64,000 bases of DNA from Lysobacter_I brunescens (GTDB taxonomy: Bacteria > Pseudomonadota > Gammaproteobacteria > Xanthomonadales > Xanthomonadaceae): the NCBI RefSeq assembly GCF_042677005.1, contig NZ_JBHTIF010000001.1:806001-870000 (forward strand), in the 5' to 3' direction. Within the stretch, counting starts at the first letter, position 1; each line of letters starts with the position of its first letter. Shown piece after piece: positions 34,833-42,995 of this stretch. The position numbers were made by a program, and so were the translations under genes. The notes under the pieces were generated by a model, which was not told the DNA's origin, searched no databases, and worked only from the letters and a program-made list of their open reading frames with translations.

Positions 34833-35597
34833 ATGCGGCCCGCGCCGCACACCGTCGCCGTGAAGTCCCAGTCCGACGCGTCGTTCCTGATCATCGAAAC
34901 CGGCCAGCCGGTGCCGAGCATGCGCCGGCACGGCCGCTTCCCCCACTGGATCCGCGTCGCCGCCGGCCTGCCCGCCGATCGCGCGACCATGGTCAATGTC
35001 GAAGCCGGCGAGGCCCTGCCCGACCATCGCAGCCTGGCCGGGGTGCTGGTCACCGGTTCCGGCGCAATGGTCACCGACCGCCACGACTGGAGCGAACGCA
35101 CCGCCGACTGGCTGCGCGACGCCCTGGACGACGGCCTGCCGGTGTTCGGCATCTGCTACGGCCATCAGCTGCTGGCCCACGCCCTCGGCGGCGAGGTCGG
35201 CTACAACCCGGCCGGTCGCGAGATGGGCACGGTCCCGGTCGACCTGCATCCGGACGCCGCCGGCGACGCCCTGTTCTCGCGGGTGCCGTCGCGTTTCGCG
35301 GTCCAGGTGACCCACCTGCAGACCGTGCTGCGCCCGCCCGGCGACGCCGCCGTGCTGGCACGCTCCGAACAGGACCAGTGCCAGGCCTTCCGCTGGCGCG
35401 ACCATGCCTGGGGCGTGCAGTTCCACCCCGAATTCAGCGTCGACCACATGCGCGGCTACGTCCACGCCCGCCGCGAGGCGCTGGCGAAGGAAGGCCAGTG
35501 CCACAGGCGCATGGCCCGCGACGTCCGCCCGACCCCGCACGCGCGCGGCCTGCTGCGCCGTTTCGTCCGCCACGCCGCTACACTGCGCGGTCACTGA
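34833..35597 (+). CDS. Class I glutamine amidotransferase-like protein (GuaA-type domain)
   Basis: A 254-residue stand-alone class I glutamine amidotransferase. The nucleophile elbow FGICYGHQLLAHALGG has the catalytic Cys, and GVQFHPEFS supplies the His and Glu, so the triad is complete. Stand-alone members are often annotated as GMP-synthase-like and some are gamma-glutamyl hydrolases; substrate is not known. Start may be the ATG at 34833 or the GTG at 34860 (9 codons later); the very short spacer after the -10 at 34809 favours the later one if that promoter is real. It is codirectional with the membrane protein 24 bases downstream. Confidence 0.85.
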   Translation: MRPAPHTVAVKSQSDASFLIIETGQPVPSMRRHGRFPHWIRVAAGLPADRATMVNVEAGEALPDHRSLAGVLVTGSGAMVTDRHDWSERTADWLRDALDDGLPVFGICYGHQLLAHALGGEVGYNPAGREMGTVPVDLHPDAAGDALFSRVPSRFAVQVTHLQTVLRPPGDAAVLARSEQDQCQAFRWRDHAWGVQFHPEFSVDHMRGYVHARREALAKEGQCHRRMARDVRPTPHARGLLRRFVRHAATLRGH

Positions 35598-35621
35598 TCG
35601 CTGGTTCTTTCGAGGAAGACG

Positions 35622-36497
35622 ATGGACGTTCGCAAGGTGCCGGCCACCGCCGGCGCGGAATGGCTGCTGGGCGGTTTCATGCTGCTGCGCCGCTCGCCCG
35701 GCGGCTTCGGCCTGCTGGCCCTGAGCTACGCGGCCCTGTGGCTGACCGTGAATGGCCTGGCCCAGGCCGTGCCCGCGCTGCTCGCACCGCTGCAGCTGAC
35801 CTTCTTCCTGATCGGTCCCCTGCTGCTGGCCGGCATGATCTTCGCCGCGCGCGAAGTCGACGAGGGCCGCAGCGCAGCGCCGGCCCACCTGCTCGCGGCC
35901 CTGCGCACCGGCAAGGCCGCGCGCCTGGTCAGCACCGTGCTGCCGCAGCTCGCACTGATGGTGCTGTGCGCGATCCTGCTGTTCGTGGTGGTCGGCGCCG
36001 AGCACATCGAGAACCTGCTCAAGCTGTTCACCAAGCTGCAGGCGCAGGCCGAGTCGCAGATTCCGGTGGACCCGTCGGAATTCGCGAACATTCCCTTCGG
36101 CCGGCTGTTCGTGTGGATGCTGCTGGTGTTCGGCGTGGGCCTGGCCGCCTTCCTGTTCACCTTCACCCTGGTGCCGGACATGCTGTTCACCGACACCCGC
36201 CTGGTGCAGGGCATGGCGCGCTGCTTCCGCGTCTGCAGCGCCAACCTTGGCGCGCTGGTGGTGTTCCTGGTGCTGGGCTTCGTGGTGGTGATGGCGATCG
36301 GCTTCGGCTTCGTGCTGTTCAGCCAGATCGCGATGCTGATCGCCGGCCAGACCGGCCTGCTGCTCGCGAACGCAGCGTTCAACGGCCTGATGACGGTGTT
36401 CGCTTCGGGCGTGATGTATTTCGCGTGGAAGCAGCTGCTCGGCGACGGCAGCCCCGCGCCGCAGTCGCCGTCGGCTTCGACGGGGATCGAAGTCTGA
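35622..36497 (+). CDS. BPSS1780-family integral membrane protein
   Basis: A 291-residue membrane protein with about six hydrophobic helices, beginning VRKVPATAGAEWLLGGFMLL, a conserved opening of the BPSS1780 family of unknown function. A hydrophilic stretch of about 40 residues (ENLLKLFTKLQAQAES and onward) between the middle helices is likely periplasmic. GAGGAAG lies five bases before the ATG. It follows the amidotransferase gene by 24 bases, so the two may form an operon, which ends at the stem-loop 36528-36551. Confidence 0.8.
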   Translation: MDVRKVPATAGAEWLLGGFMLLRRSPGGFGLLALSYAALWLTVNGLAQAVPALLAPLQLTFFLIGPLLLAGMIFAAREVDEGRSAAPAHLLAALRTGKAARLVSTVLPQLALMVLCAILLFVVVGAEHIENLLKLFTKLQAQAESQIPVDPSEFANIPFGRLFVWMLLVFGVGLAAFLFTFTLVPDMLFTDTRLVQGMARCFRVCSANLGALVVFLVLGFVVVMAIGFGFVLFSQIAMLIAGQTGLLLANAAFNGLMTVFASGVMYFAWKQLLGDGSPAPQSPSASTGIEV

Positions 36498-36527
36498 TCC
36501 GACGCCATCGCCGGCCTGGGTCTTCCG

Positions 36528-36551
36528 CATCGGCGCCTTCGGGCGCCGATG
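36528..36551 (+). terminator. Intrinsic terminator after the BPSS1780-family gene
   Basis: A 10-bp perfect stem, CATCGGCGCC with GGCGCCGATG, is capped by a TTCG tetraloop and followed by TCGTTTCC. It lies 30 bases after the stop codon. Confidence 0.75.
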
Positions 36552-36641
36552 TCGTTTCCGGGATGTCTTTTTCGGCGCTACGGCGTCTTTCACGTCGGCA
36601 ACCTCTGATTTCCCATTCGAGAAGCAGGTGCCTCTGCACTC

Positions 36642-36711
36642 GTGGGAGCGACGCGAGTCGCGACCGGATTTCCGGGAAGGCCGCAGGTCGCGACTCGCGT
36701 CGCTCCCACGA
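36642..36711. repeat. Dispersed REP-like palindrome, intergenic copy
   Basis: A 25-bp perfect inverted repeat (36642-36666 with 36687-36711) surrounds a 20-nt loop. The arms contain GTGGGAGCGACGCGAGTCGC, identical to the element embedded in glyS at 30607-30677. It lies directly beside the stop of an EF-hand gene, in the intergenic setting usual for these elements, and could also form a transcript-ending hairpin. Confidence 0.88.
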
Positions 36712-36716
36712 AAGCC

Positions 36717-37136
36717 CTACTGCGGCGGCGACGACAGCTCCTGCGCATCGAGGAAGCCGTTGCGATCACGGTCCTGGCGCCTGAAGCGTTCGGCGATGCG
36801 GAGGCGGTGTTCATCGCGGGTGACGGTCTTGCCGCGTCCGCCGGGCTGTTCGTCGGCGGTGAGCACGCCGTCGCGGTTGCGGTCCATGCCGTCGAAGGCA
36901 TAGCTCAGCCAGTCCTGGTATTCCTCCGGCGACACCCGCTGGTCGCGATTGGTGTCCATCAGGGTCAGGTAGTCGCCGGTGCGCTGGGGCGCGTCGGCCG
37001 GCGCCGGGGGGGCGGCGGGAGCCGACGGCGATGCGGGCGGCGTCACGTCGCCGCTCCATTTCAGGGATTGCGCGAAGCCCGCCGACGGCAGCGCGGCGAG
37101 GCAGAGGACGGCAGCGAGACGACAGGCGAGCGACAT
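36717..37136 (-). CDS. Exported EF-hand protein
   Basis: A 139-residue protein with a signal peptide (MSLACRLAAVLCLAALPSAG, cleavage near FAQS), a Pro/Ala-rich linker, and three EF-hand loops: DTNRDQRVSPEE, DRNRDGVLTADE and DRDRNGFLDAQE. It resembles the EF-hand protein at 33312 in plan but is a separate gene with a longer linker, so it could be a divergent paralogue. The ATG at 37136 is preferred because the signal peptide begins there; the frame is open further upstream. The 3' end is six bases from the dispersed palindrome. Confidence 0.82.
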   Translation of the reverse strand: MSLACRLAAVLCLAALPSAGFAQSLKWSGDVTPPASPSAPAAPPAPADAPQRTGDYLTLMDTNRDQRVSPEEYQDWLSYAFDGMDRNRDGVLTADEQPGGRGKTVTRDEHRLRIAERFRRQDRDRNGFLDAQELSSPPQ

Positions 37137-37182
37137 GCGCGCAGGGTGCGTCGCATGGCGCACGGCCGCAAGTCCCGGCCGT

Positions 37183-37584
37183 TCAGCGGCAATCGGTACC
37201 GGACGTCTCCCGGCATGCGTTGCGGTTGTCGCGTTCGGCCAGATCCCTGCCGACGCCGAAACCGAACGAGATCTGCAGCCACACCACGATCGCAAGCAGC
37301 AACACCAGGATCAGCCACGGGCTCGTGCCTGCGAATGCGGACGTCGGCGCCCCGGGCTGCGGAGCCGGCGTGGCCGATGGCCCCGACAACTCGGGGAGCG
37401 GGCAGTCCAGCGCCGATGCCAGCGCCATGCCGGTCTCCGCCGAGGCATTGCCGCCGGCTTCCACGCGCTGCACGGTGCGGGCATTGAGGCCGGCGATGTC
37501 GGCCAGTTGCTCCTGGGTCCAGCCACGCGATTCGCGCAGCTGTTTCAGTCGGGCGGGGTCGAGCTTCATGTGTTCGTCGGACAT
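37183..37584 (-). CDS. XRE-type helix-turn-helix protein with a C-terminal membrane helix
   Basis: A 133-residue protein. Residues about 6-60 are a Cro/C1-type helix-turn-helix (LKQLRESRGWTQEQLADIAG, then LNARTVQRVEAGGNASAE). A Pro/Ala-rich linker follows, then one membrane helix (SPWLILVLLLAIVVWLQISF) and a short tail with two cysteines. Membrane-tethered XRE regulators are seen in several bacteria; the target is unknown. The ATG at 37584 or the one at 37569 (MKLDPARL) could be the start, as neither has a clear ribosome-binding site. Confidence 0.78.
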   Translation of the reverse strand: MSDEHMKLDPARLKQLRESRGWTQEQLADIAGLNARTVQRVEAGGNASAETGMALASALDCPLPELSGPSATPAPQPGAPTSAFAGTSPWLILVLLLAIVVWLQISFGFGVGRDLAERDNRNACRETSGTDCR

Positions 37585-37715
37585 GTGCGGGATCGTCGGC
37601 AAAGGGTGCCACATCCGACCGCACCACCACGACGGGCGCCACGACAGGAACACGACACCCGCACGACACCTCACAATATTCCTGTCGAATCAAAGACTTG
37701 GATAGACACCGGAGA

Positions 37716-37746
37716 CGACGACGGCCGCACATGGCGGCCGTCGTCG
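37716..37746. terminator. Stem-loop downstream of the desaturase gene
   Basis: A 13-bp perfect inverted repeat (37716-37728 with 37734-37746) with a 5-nt loop lies 18 bases after the desaturase stop on the minus strand. No T run follows. Confidence 0.55.
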
Positions 37747-37764
37747 ATGCATCGAAAGCGAGGG

Positions 37765-38973
37765 TCAGACCCGCGCGGGCTGCAGGGCGTAGCCCTTCAT
37801 GCGCAGCGAGAAATCCTGCAGCGCCTGGATGCCGCTGGCCTCGGCCTCGCGGCACCACTGCTGCAGCGCCTGCAGGGTGTCGGACGCGTTCTGGCTGCGG
37901 GTTTCGAGCACGGCGGCCAGGCGGGCGCGGTATTCGATCAGGGTGCCAATGCGCGGACGCTGGGCGACCCATTCGCGCAGCTGCTCGCGGGCGTCGGGCT
38001 TGAGCCAGCGGCCGTCGTCGACGATGCCCTTGCGCAGCTGGCGCGGCAGCATCGCGCGCAGCTTGGCGCCGGCGATGCGCGCCTCTTCCTGCAGCGCCGG
38101 CTTGACCACGTTGCGCTGGTAGTCGGTCATGGCCTGGAAGCGCAGCGCGAGCAGCGCCTTGAGCGTGTCGGTATCCGGCACCGGGATGTTCGGACGGATA
38201 TCCAGCGCCGGGGCGACGCGCAGCACCTTGGCCATGCCCACGGCCTCGAACAGCTTGATCGCGGCCCAGCCGATGTCGAACTCCCAGCGGCGCAGCGCGA
38301 ACTTCGCCGAGCTCGGGAACGCGTGGTGGTTGTTGTGCAGCTCCTCGCCGCCGATCCACACGCCCCACGGGGTGAGGTTGGTCGCGGTGTCGGTGGTCTC
38401 GAAGTTGCGGTAGCCCCACCAGTGGCCGAGGCCGTTCACGACGCCGGCGGCCCAGAACGGGATCCAGGCCATCTGGATGGCCCACACCGCGATGCCCTTG
38501 AAGCCGAACAGCGCGAAGCTGAGGAACAGCAGGAAGGTCGGCCCCCAGGTCGCGTGCGGGGTGTAGAGATGGCGCTCGATCCAGTCGTTCGGCGCACCCT
38601 TGCCGTACTGCTCGATCGACGCGCGGTCGGTGCGCGCTTCGCGATACAGCTCGACGCCGCGCCAGAACACCGTGCGGATGCCCTTGGTCCTCGGGCTGTG
38701 CGGGTCTTCCTCGGTCTCGCACTTCGCGTGGTGCTTGCGATGGATGGCCACCCATTCGCGCGTGATCATGGACGTGGTCAGCCAGGTCCAGAAGCGGAAG
38801 AAGTGGTTGAGCAGCGGATGGAAATCGACGCCGCGATGCGCCTGGCTGCGATGCAGGTAGAGGGTGACGGAGAAGATCGTCAGCTGGGTGGCGACCAGCA
38901 GGTAGACCAGCATCGTTCCCCAGCCGGCCTGGACCAGGCCGCCGGAGAGGAAGTCGAACAGGGACGGGAACAT
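37765..38973 (-). CDS. Membrane fatty-acid (delta-9 type) desaturase
   Basis: A 402-residue di-iron membrane desaturase. All three histidine boxes are present: HRSQAH (41-46), HRKHH (78-82) and HNNHH (213-217), with hydrophobic helices between them. It matches the DesA/OLE1-like group that puts a cis double bond into acyl chains of phospholipids or acyl-CoA. The C-terminal 130 residues are soluble and helical. The ATG at 38973 gives a typical start but lacks a clear ribosome-binding site; the frame is open to 39087. It is divergent from the ynbA-like gene with 170 bases between, placing acyl-chain modification next to the phospholipid cluster. Confidence 0.9.
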   Translation of the reverse strand: MFPSLFDFLSGGLVQAGWGTMLVYLLVATQLTIFSVTLYLHRSQAHRGVDFHPLLNHFFRFWTWLTTSMITREWVAIHRKHHAKCETEEDPHSPRTKGIRTVFWRGVELYREARTDRASIEQYGKGAPNDWIERHLYTPHATWGPTFLLFLSFALFGFKGIAVWAIQMAWIPFWAAGVVNGLGHWWGYRNFETTDTATNLTPWGVWIGGEELHNNHHAFPSSAKFALRRWEFDIGWAAIKLFEAVGMAKVLRVAPALDIRPNIPVPDTDTLKALLALRFQAMTDYQRNVVKPALQEEARIAGAKLRAMLPRQLRKGIVDDGRWLKPDAREQLREWVAQRPRIGTLIEYRARLAAVLETRSQNASDTLQALQQWCREAEASGIQALQDFSLRMKGYALQPARV

Positions 38974-39143
38974 GCAGGAGACTCGTGGCAATCGGAAATG
39001 TACGTCCGGAATGATGGGGGCAGGATTGGGGGATTGCCATACATCCGCCCACGTATGGTGACGGCCGGCCGACGATGCGCGTCTCACTTCGCGCCGCCGT
39101 CTGTCGGGCGACAGCCAGCGACACGGTATGGAATGATGCGGCG

Positions 39144-39746
39144 ATGTCGATCTATTCCCTCAAACCGAAATTCCAGGCCCTGCTCCGCCCCGCCGTGCGC
39201 CGACTGCACGCCATGGGCGTCACCGCCAACCAGGTCACCGTGTTCGCCTGCGCGGTGTCGATCGCGCTGGGTATCTGGCTGTACGTCGCGGCACCCGGCC
39301 CGGCCGCCTTCCTGCTGCTGCCGCTGTGGCTGTTCCTGCGCATGGCCCTGAACGCGGTCGACGGCATGCTGGCGCGCGAGTTCGGCCAGCAGTCGAAGCT
39401 CGGCGCCTACCTGAACGAACTGACCGACGTGATCGCCGACGCCGCCCTGGCCCTGCCGTTCGCGGCGGTCGCGCCGTTCGCACCGGTCTGGGTGGCGACC
39501 TTCGTGGTCCTGGCCGGGCTGAGCGAGTTCGCCGGTGCGCTGGGGCCCACGGTCGGCGGCACCCGCCGCTACGACGGACCGATGGGCAAGAGCGACCGCG
39601 CCTTCGTGCTCGGCGCGGTGGCGCTGTGGCTGGGTATCGCCGGCCTGCTGCCGGCGTGGATGGCCTGGCTGTTCCCGCTGCTGTGTCTGCTCGTCGCGGC
39701 GACCATCGTCCGCCGCGTGCGCAACGGCCTGCGCGACGCCGGCTGA
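39144..39746 (+). CDS. ynbA: CDP-alcohol phosphatidyltransferase family protein, YnbA-like
   Basis: A 200-residue membrane protein of the CDP-alcohol phosphatidyltransferase family, which swaps CMP on CDP-diacylglycerol for an alcohol. The family motif Dx2DGx2ARx8Gx3Dx3D appears as NAVDGMLAR...G...N...D at residues 70-95. Asp73, Gly74, Ala77, Arg78, Gly87 and Asp95 are kept, but the first and third Asp are Asn70 and Asn91. As I recall, E. coli YnbA has the same two Asn, so this is a subfamily trait, not decay. The alcohol substrate is unknown. The ATG at 39144 is favoured by its MSIYSLKPKFQALLRPAV start. It opens the six-gene lipid cluster running to 45126. Confidence 0.85.
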   Translation: MSIYSLKPKFQALLRPAVRRLHAMGVTANQVTVFACAVSIALGIWLYVAAPGPAAFLLLPLWLFLRMALNAVDGMLAREFGQQSKLGAYLNELTDVIADAALALPFAAVAPFAPVWVATFVVLAGLSEFAGALGPTVGGTRRYDGPMGKSDRAFVLGAVALWLGIAGLLPAWMAWLFPLLCLLVAATIVRRVRNGLRDAG

Positions 39747-39903
39747 GCCAGCGCGCGCACCCGCTCCAGCGGTGCATGCCGGCAGCGCCGCCGGTATCGG
39801 ATGCCGATACTCCATCGAAGCGCCTGCCACGACCGTCCCGTGCGCTGCGTAGGCTGCGTCTCACACCACGGATCTCCCACTTCCGCGAGGATCGCTCCGC
39901 CCC

Positions 39904-41673
39904 ATGTCCAGCCCTTCGATGCACGACCCGCGCGAACAGCACGAACACGGTTTCTCCACCCACGACGGCGTCCGCCTGTTCTATCGCCACTGGCCCGCCC
40001 ACGGCGACGCACGCGGCGCGCTGGTCCTGATCCATCGCGGCCACGAGCACTCCGGGCGCATGGCCCATTTGGCCGACGAACTGGAGCTGCCCGATTTCGA
40101 CGTCTTTGCCTACGACATGCGCGGCCACGGCCGTTCGCCGGGCGCGCGCGGCGACAGCCCCAGCTTCGGCACCTCGGTGCGCGATCTGCAGACCTTCGTC
40201 GAGCATCTCGCGGCCACGCACGGCATCGACCCGGCGAACGTGGTGGTGATCGCGCAGAGCGTGGGCGCGGTCGTCGCCAGCACCTGGGCGCACGACTACG
40301 CACCGAAGATCCGCGGCCTGGTGCTGGCCTCGCCGGCCTTCAAGGTCAAGCTGTACGTGCCCTTCGCGCGACCGGGCCTCGCGCTGATGCGCAAGCTGCG
40401 CGGCAACTTCTTCGTCAACAGCTACGTCAAGGCGAAGTTCCTCACCCACGATCCCGAACGCATCGCCAGCTACGAATCCGACCCGCTGATCACGCGGCCG
40501 ATCTCGGTGAACATCCTGCTCGGCCTGTACGAGGCCGCCGACCGCGTGGTCGCGGATGCCGCCGCGATCACCCTGCCGACGCAGTTGCTGATCTCGGGCA
40601 GCGACTGGGTGGTGCACCACGCGCCGCAGCATCGCTTCTTCGAGCGCTTGGTGCATCCGCGCAAGGAGAAGCACGTCCTGCCGGGCTTCTTCCACGACAC
40701 CCTCGGCGAACGCGACCGCAAGCTGGCCGTGGATCATGCGCGACGCTTCATCCTCGACCTGTTCGAGCGTCCGCCGGAAACGCTGTCGCTGCGCGATGCG
40801 CACCGCGTCGGTTTCACCGCCGACGAATCGCGCGCGCTCGCCGGGCCGCTGCCCTGGTATACGCCGCGCGGCGCGTACTGGGCACTGACCCGCCTGGGCC
40901 TGAAGTTCGGCGGCCTGCTGTCGCGCGGCATCGCGCTGGGCCATGCCACCGGCTTCGATTCGGGCAGCACGCTCGACTATGTGTACCGCAACCAGGCGCA
41001 GGGCGTGCCGGTGATCGGCACGATGATCGATCGCACCTACCTCGATTCGATCGGCTGGCGCGGCATCCGCGTGCGCAAGACCCACGTCGAAGCCCTGCTG
41101 CGCGATGCCTTCGGCCGCGTGCGCCAGCGCGGACTGCCGCTGCGGGTGATGGACGTCGCCGCCGGACATGGCCGCTACGTGCTGGATGCGGTCGCGACCT
41201 CCGATGCCACGCCCGAATCGATCCTGCTGCGCGACTACAGCGACATCAACGTCCGCGATGGACGTGCGCTGATCGCCGAACGCGGGCTCGAAGGCATCGC
41301 GCGCTTCGAGCAGGGCGACGCCTTCGATCGCGACGATCTCGCCAAGGTCTCGCCGCCGCCGACCGTCGCGGTGGTCTCGGGCCTGTACGAACTGTTCCCC
41401 GACAACGACCAGGTCGCGCGTTCGCTCGAAGGCATCGCCGCAGCGGTGCCGCCCGGCGGCTGCCTGGTCTACACCGGCCAGCCCTGGCATCCGCAGCTGG
41501 AGCTGATCGCGCGCGCGCTGACCAGCCATCGCGCCGGCCAGGCCTGGGTGATGCGCCGTCGCACGCAGGCGGAGATGGACCAGCTCGTCGAAGCCGCCGG
41601 TTTCCGCAAGGTGGCGCAGCGCATCGACGAGTTCGGCATCTTCACCGTGTCGCTGGCGGTGCGCGAAGCGTGA
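39904..41673 (+). CDS. ynbC: Bifunctional alpha/beta-hydrolase and class I methyltransferase, YnbC-like
   Basis: A 589-residue fusion. Residues about 15-290 are an alpha/beta hydrolase of the monoacylglycerol-lipase/lysophospholipase type, with oxyanion region LIHRGHEHSGR, nucleophile Ser119 in VIAQSVGAVVAS (an AxSxG elbow), a likely Asp in SGSDWVV and a His in GFFHDTLGE. Residues about 400-585 are a SAM-dependent methyltransferase with motif I VMDVAAGHGRYVL. The fusion corresponds to E. coli YnbC. It could deacylate and methylate a lipid head group, but neither substrate is known. It is 157 bases after the ynbA-like gene and overlaps the ynbD-like gene by four bases (GTGA). Confidence 0.85.
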   Translation: MSSPSMHDPREQHEHGFSTHDGVRLFYRHWPAHGDARGALVLIHRGHEHSGRMAHLADELELPDFDVFAYDMRGHGRSPGARGDSPSFGTSVRDLQTFVEHLAATHGIDPANVVVIAQSVGAVVASTWAHDYAPKIRGLVLASPAFKVKLYVPFARPGLALMRKLRGNFFVNSYVKAKFLTHDPERIASYESDPLITRPISVNILLGLYEAADRVVADAAAITLPTQLLISGSDWVVHHAPQHRFFERLVHPRKEKHVLPGFFHDTLGERDRKLAVDHARRFILDLFERPPETLSLRDAHRVGFTADESRALAGPLPWYTPRGAYWALTRLGLKFGGLLSRGIALGHATGFDSGSTLDYVYRNQAQGVPVIGTMIDRTYLDSIGWRGIRVRKTHVEALLRDAFGRVRQRGLPLRVMDVAAGHGRYVLDAVATSDATPESILLRDYSDINVRDGRALIAERGLEGIARFEQGDAFDRDDLAKVSPPPTVAVVSGLYELFPDNDQVARSLEGIAAAVPPGGCLVYTGQPWHPQLELIARALTSHRAGQAWVMRRRTQAEMDQLVEAAGFRKVAQRIDEFGIFTVSLAVREA

Positions 41674-42995
41674 GCACGACCGCATCGACACCACGCCCGT
41701 GGAAGCAGGCCGCGCTGTGGTTGGCCTGCCTCGCGCCGTTCTTCTACCTGAGCTACGGATTCGCGAACCACCTTGCAGCGCAGCGCACGGGAGTGGGCTC
41801 GGTGGTGTTCGACTGGGAGCGGCAGGTGCCGTTCGTGGCCTGGACGATCGTGCCGTACTGGTCGATCAACCTGTTCTACGGCCTGTCGCTGTTCCTGTGC
41901 CGCACGCGCGACGAGCTGCATGCGCACGGCCGCCGCCTGCTCACCGCGCAGCTGGTCGCGGTGAGCTGCTTCCTGCTGTTCCCGCTGGGCTTCACCTTCA
42001 CCCGGCCACCGACCGACGGCATCCCGGGCCTGTTCTTCACTGCGCTGACCAGCTTCGACAAGCCGTTCAACCAGGCGCCGTCGCTGCACATCGCGCTGCT
42101 GATCGTGCTGTGGGATCTCTATCGACGCCTGCTGCCGACGCGATGGCATTGGTTCCTGCACGGCTGGTCGTGGCTGATCGCGATCTCGGTGCTCACCACC
42201 TACCAGCATCATTTCATCGACATCCCCACCGGCGCGCTGCTCGGCCTGGTCTGCCTGTGGCTGTGGCCGCTCGATGGCCCGTCGCCGCTGCGCGGCCTGC
42301 GGTTCACCGACGATCGTCGCCGGCGACGCCTGGCCCTGTTCTATGCGCTCGGTGCCGCCACGTGCTTCGCACTGGCCGCATGGCTCGGCGGCGTCGCGCT
42401 GTGGCTGTGCTGGCCGGGTGCGGCGCTGCTGCTGGTCGCGCTGAACTATCTGCTCTTCGGTGCAGCGGGTTTCCAGAAGGATGCGCAGGGACGGCCATCG
42501 TTCGCCACGCGCTGGCTGCTGCTGCCGCATCGCCTCGGCGCATGGATCAACGCCCGCCTGTGGACCCGTCGCGAACCGCCGGCGGTTCGCGTGGCCAGCG
42601 GGGTGATGCTCGGCCGCATGCCGACGACGCGCGAGGCGCAGCGACTGGGCATCACCCACGTCGTCGACCTCAGCGCGGAGCTGTCGTCGCCGGACGGTGT
42701 CGTGGTGCGCGCGGTGCCGATGCTCGATCTGGTCGTGCCCGATGCACAGGGACTGCGCGTCGCCGCCGAGGCGATCGAAGCGCAGCGCCTCGCTGCCGGC
42801 AACACCGGCACCGTGTTGGTCTGCTGCGCGCTGGGCTATTCGCGCAGCGCAGCGGCCGCCGCCGCATGGCTGCTGCACACCGGCCGATCGGAGCGCGTCG
42901 ACGAGGCCATCGAACGCCTGCGTCGCGAGCGCCCCAGGCTCGTCCTCTACGATGCGCACCGCCTCGCCCTCGCCTCGCTGGCCCTGCACGCATGA
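41670..42995 (+). CDS. ynbD: PAP2-type membrane phosphatase/transferase fused to a dual-specificity phosphatase, YnbD-like
   Basis: A 441-residue fusion protein. The first 290 residues are membrane-embedded, with PAP2-superfamily residues FTRPPTDG, PSLH (137-140) and YQHHFID (178-184). PSLH and HHxxD are closer to the Aur1/inositol-phosphorylceramide-synthase branch than to the PSGH of ordinary phosphatases, so transfer of a phospho-head group is possible. After two more hydrophobic helices, residues about 300-441 form a dual-specificity tyrosine-phosphatase-like domain with Cys386-x5-Arg392 (CALGYSRS). GTG start overlaps the ynbC-like stop, and the stop overlaps the next start. E. coli YnbD has the same plan. 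Confidence 0.85.
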   Translation: MSTTASTPRPWKQAALWLACLAPFFYLSYGFANHLAAQRTGVGSVVFDWERQVPFVAWTIVPYWSINLFYGLSLFLCRTRDELHAHGRRLLTAQLVAVSCFLLFPLGFTFTRPPTDGIPGLFFTALTSFDKPFNQAPSLHIALLIVLWDLYRRLLPTRWHWFLHGWSWLIAISVLTTYQHHFIDIPTGALLGLVCLWLWPLDGPSPLRGLRFTDDRRRRRLALFYALGAATCFALAAWLGGVALWLCWPGAALLLVALNYLLFGAAGFQKDAQGRPSFATRWLLLPHRLGAWINARLWTRREPPAVRVASGVMLGRMPTTREAQRLGITHVVDLSAELSSPDGVVVRAVPMLDLVVPDAQGLRVAAEAIEAQRLAAGNTGTVLVCCALGYSRSAAAAAAWLLHTGRSERVDEAIERLRRERPRLVLYDAHRLALASLALHA

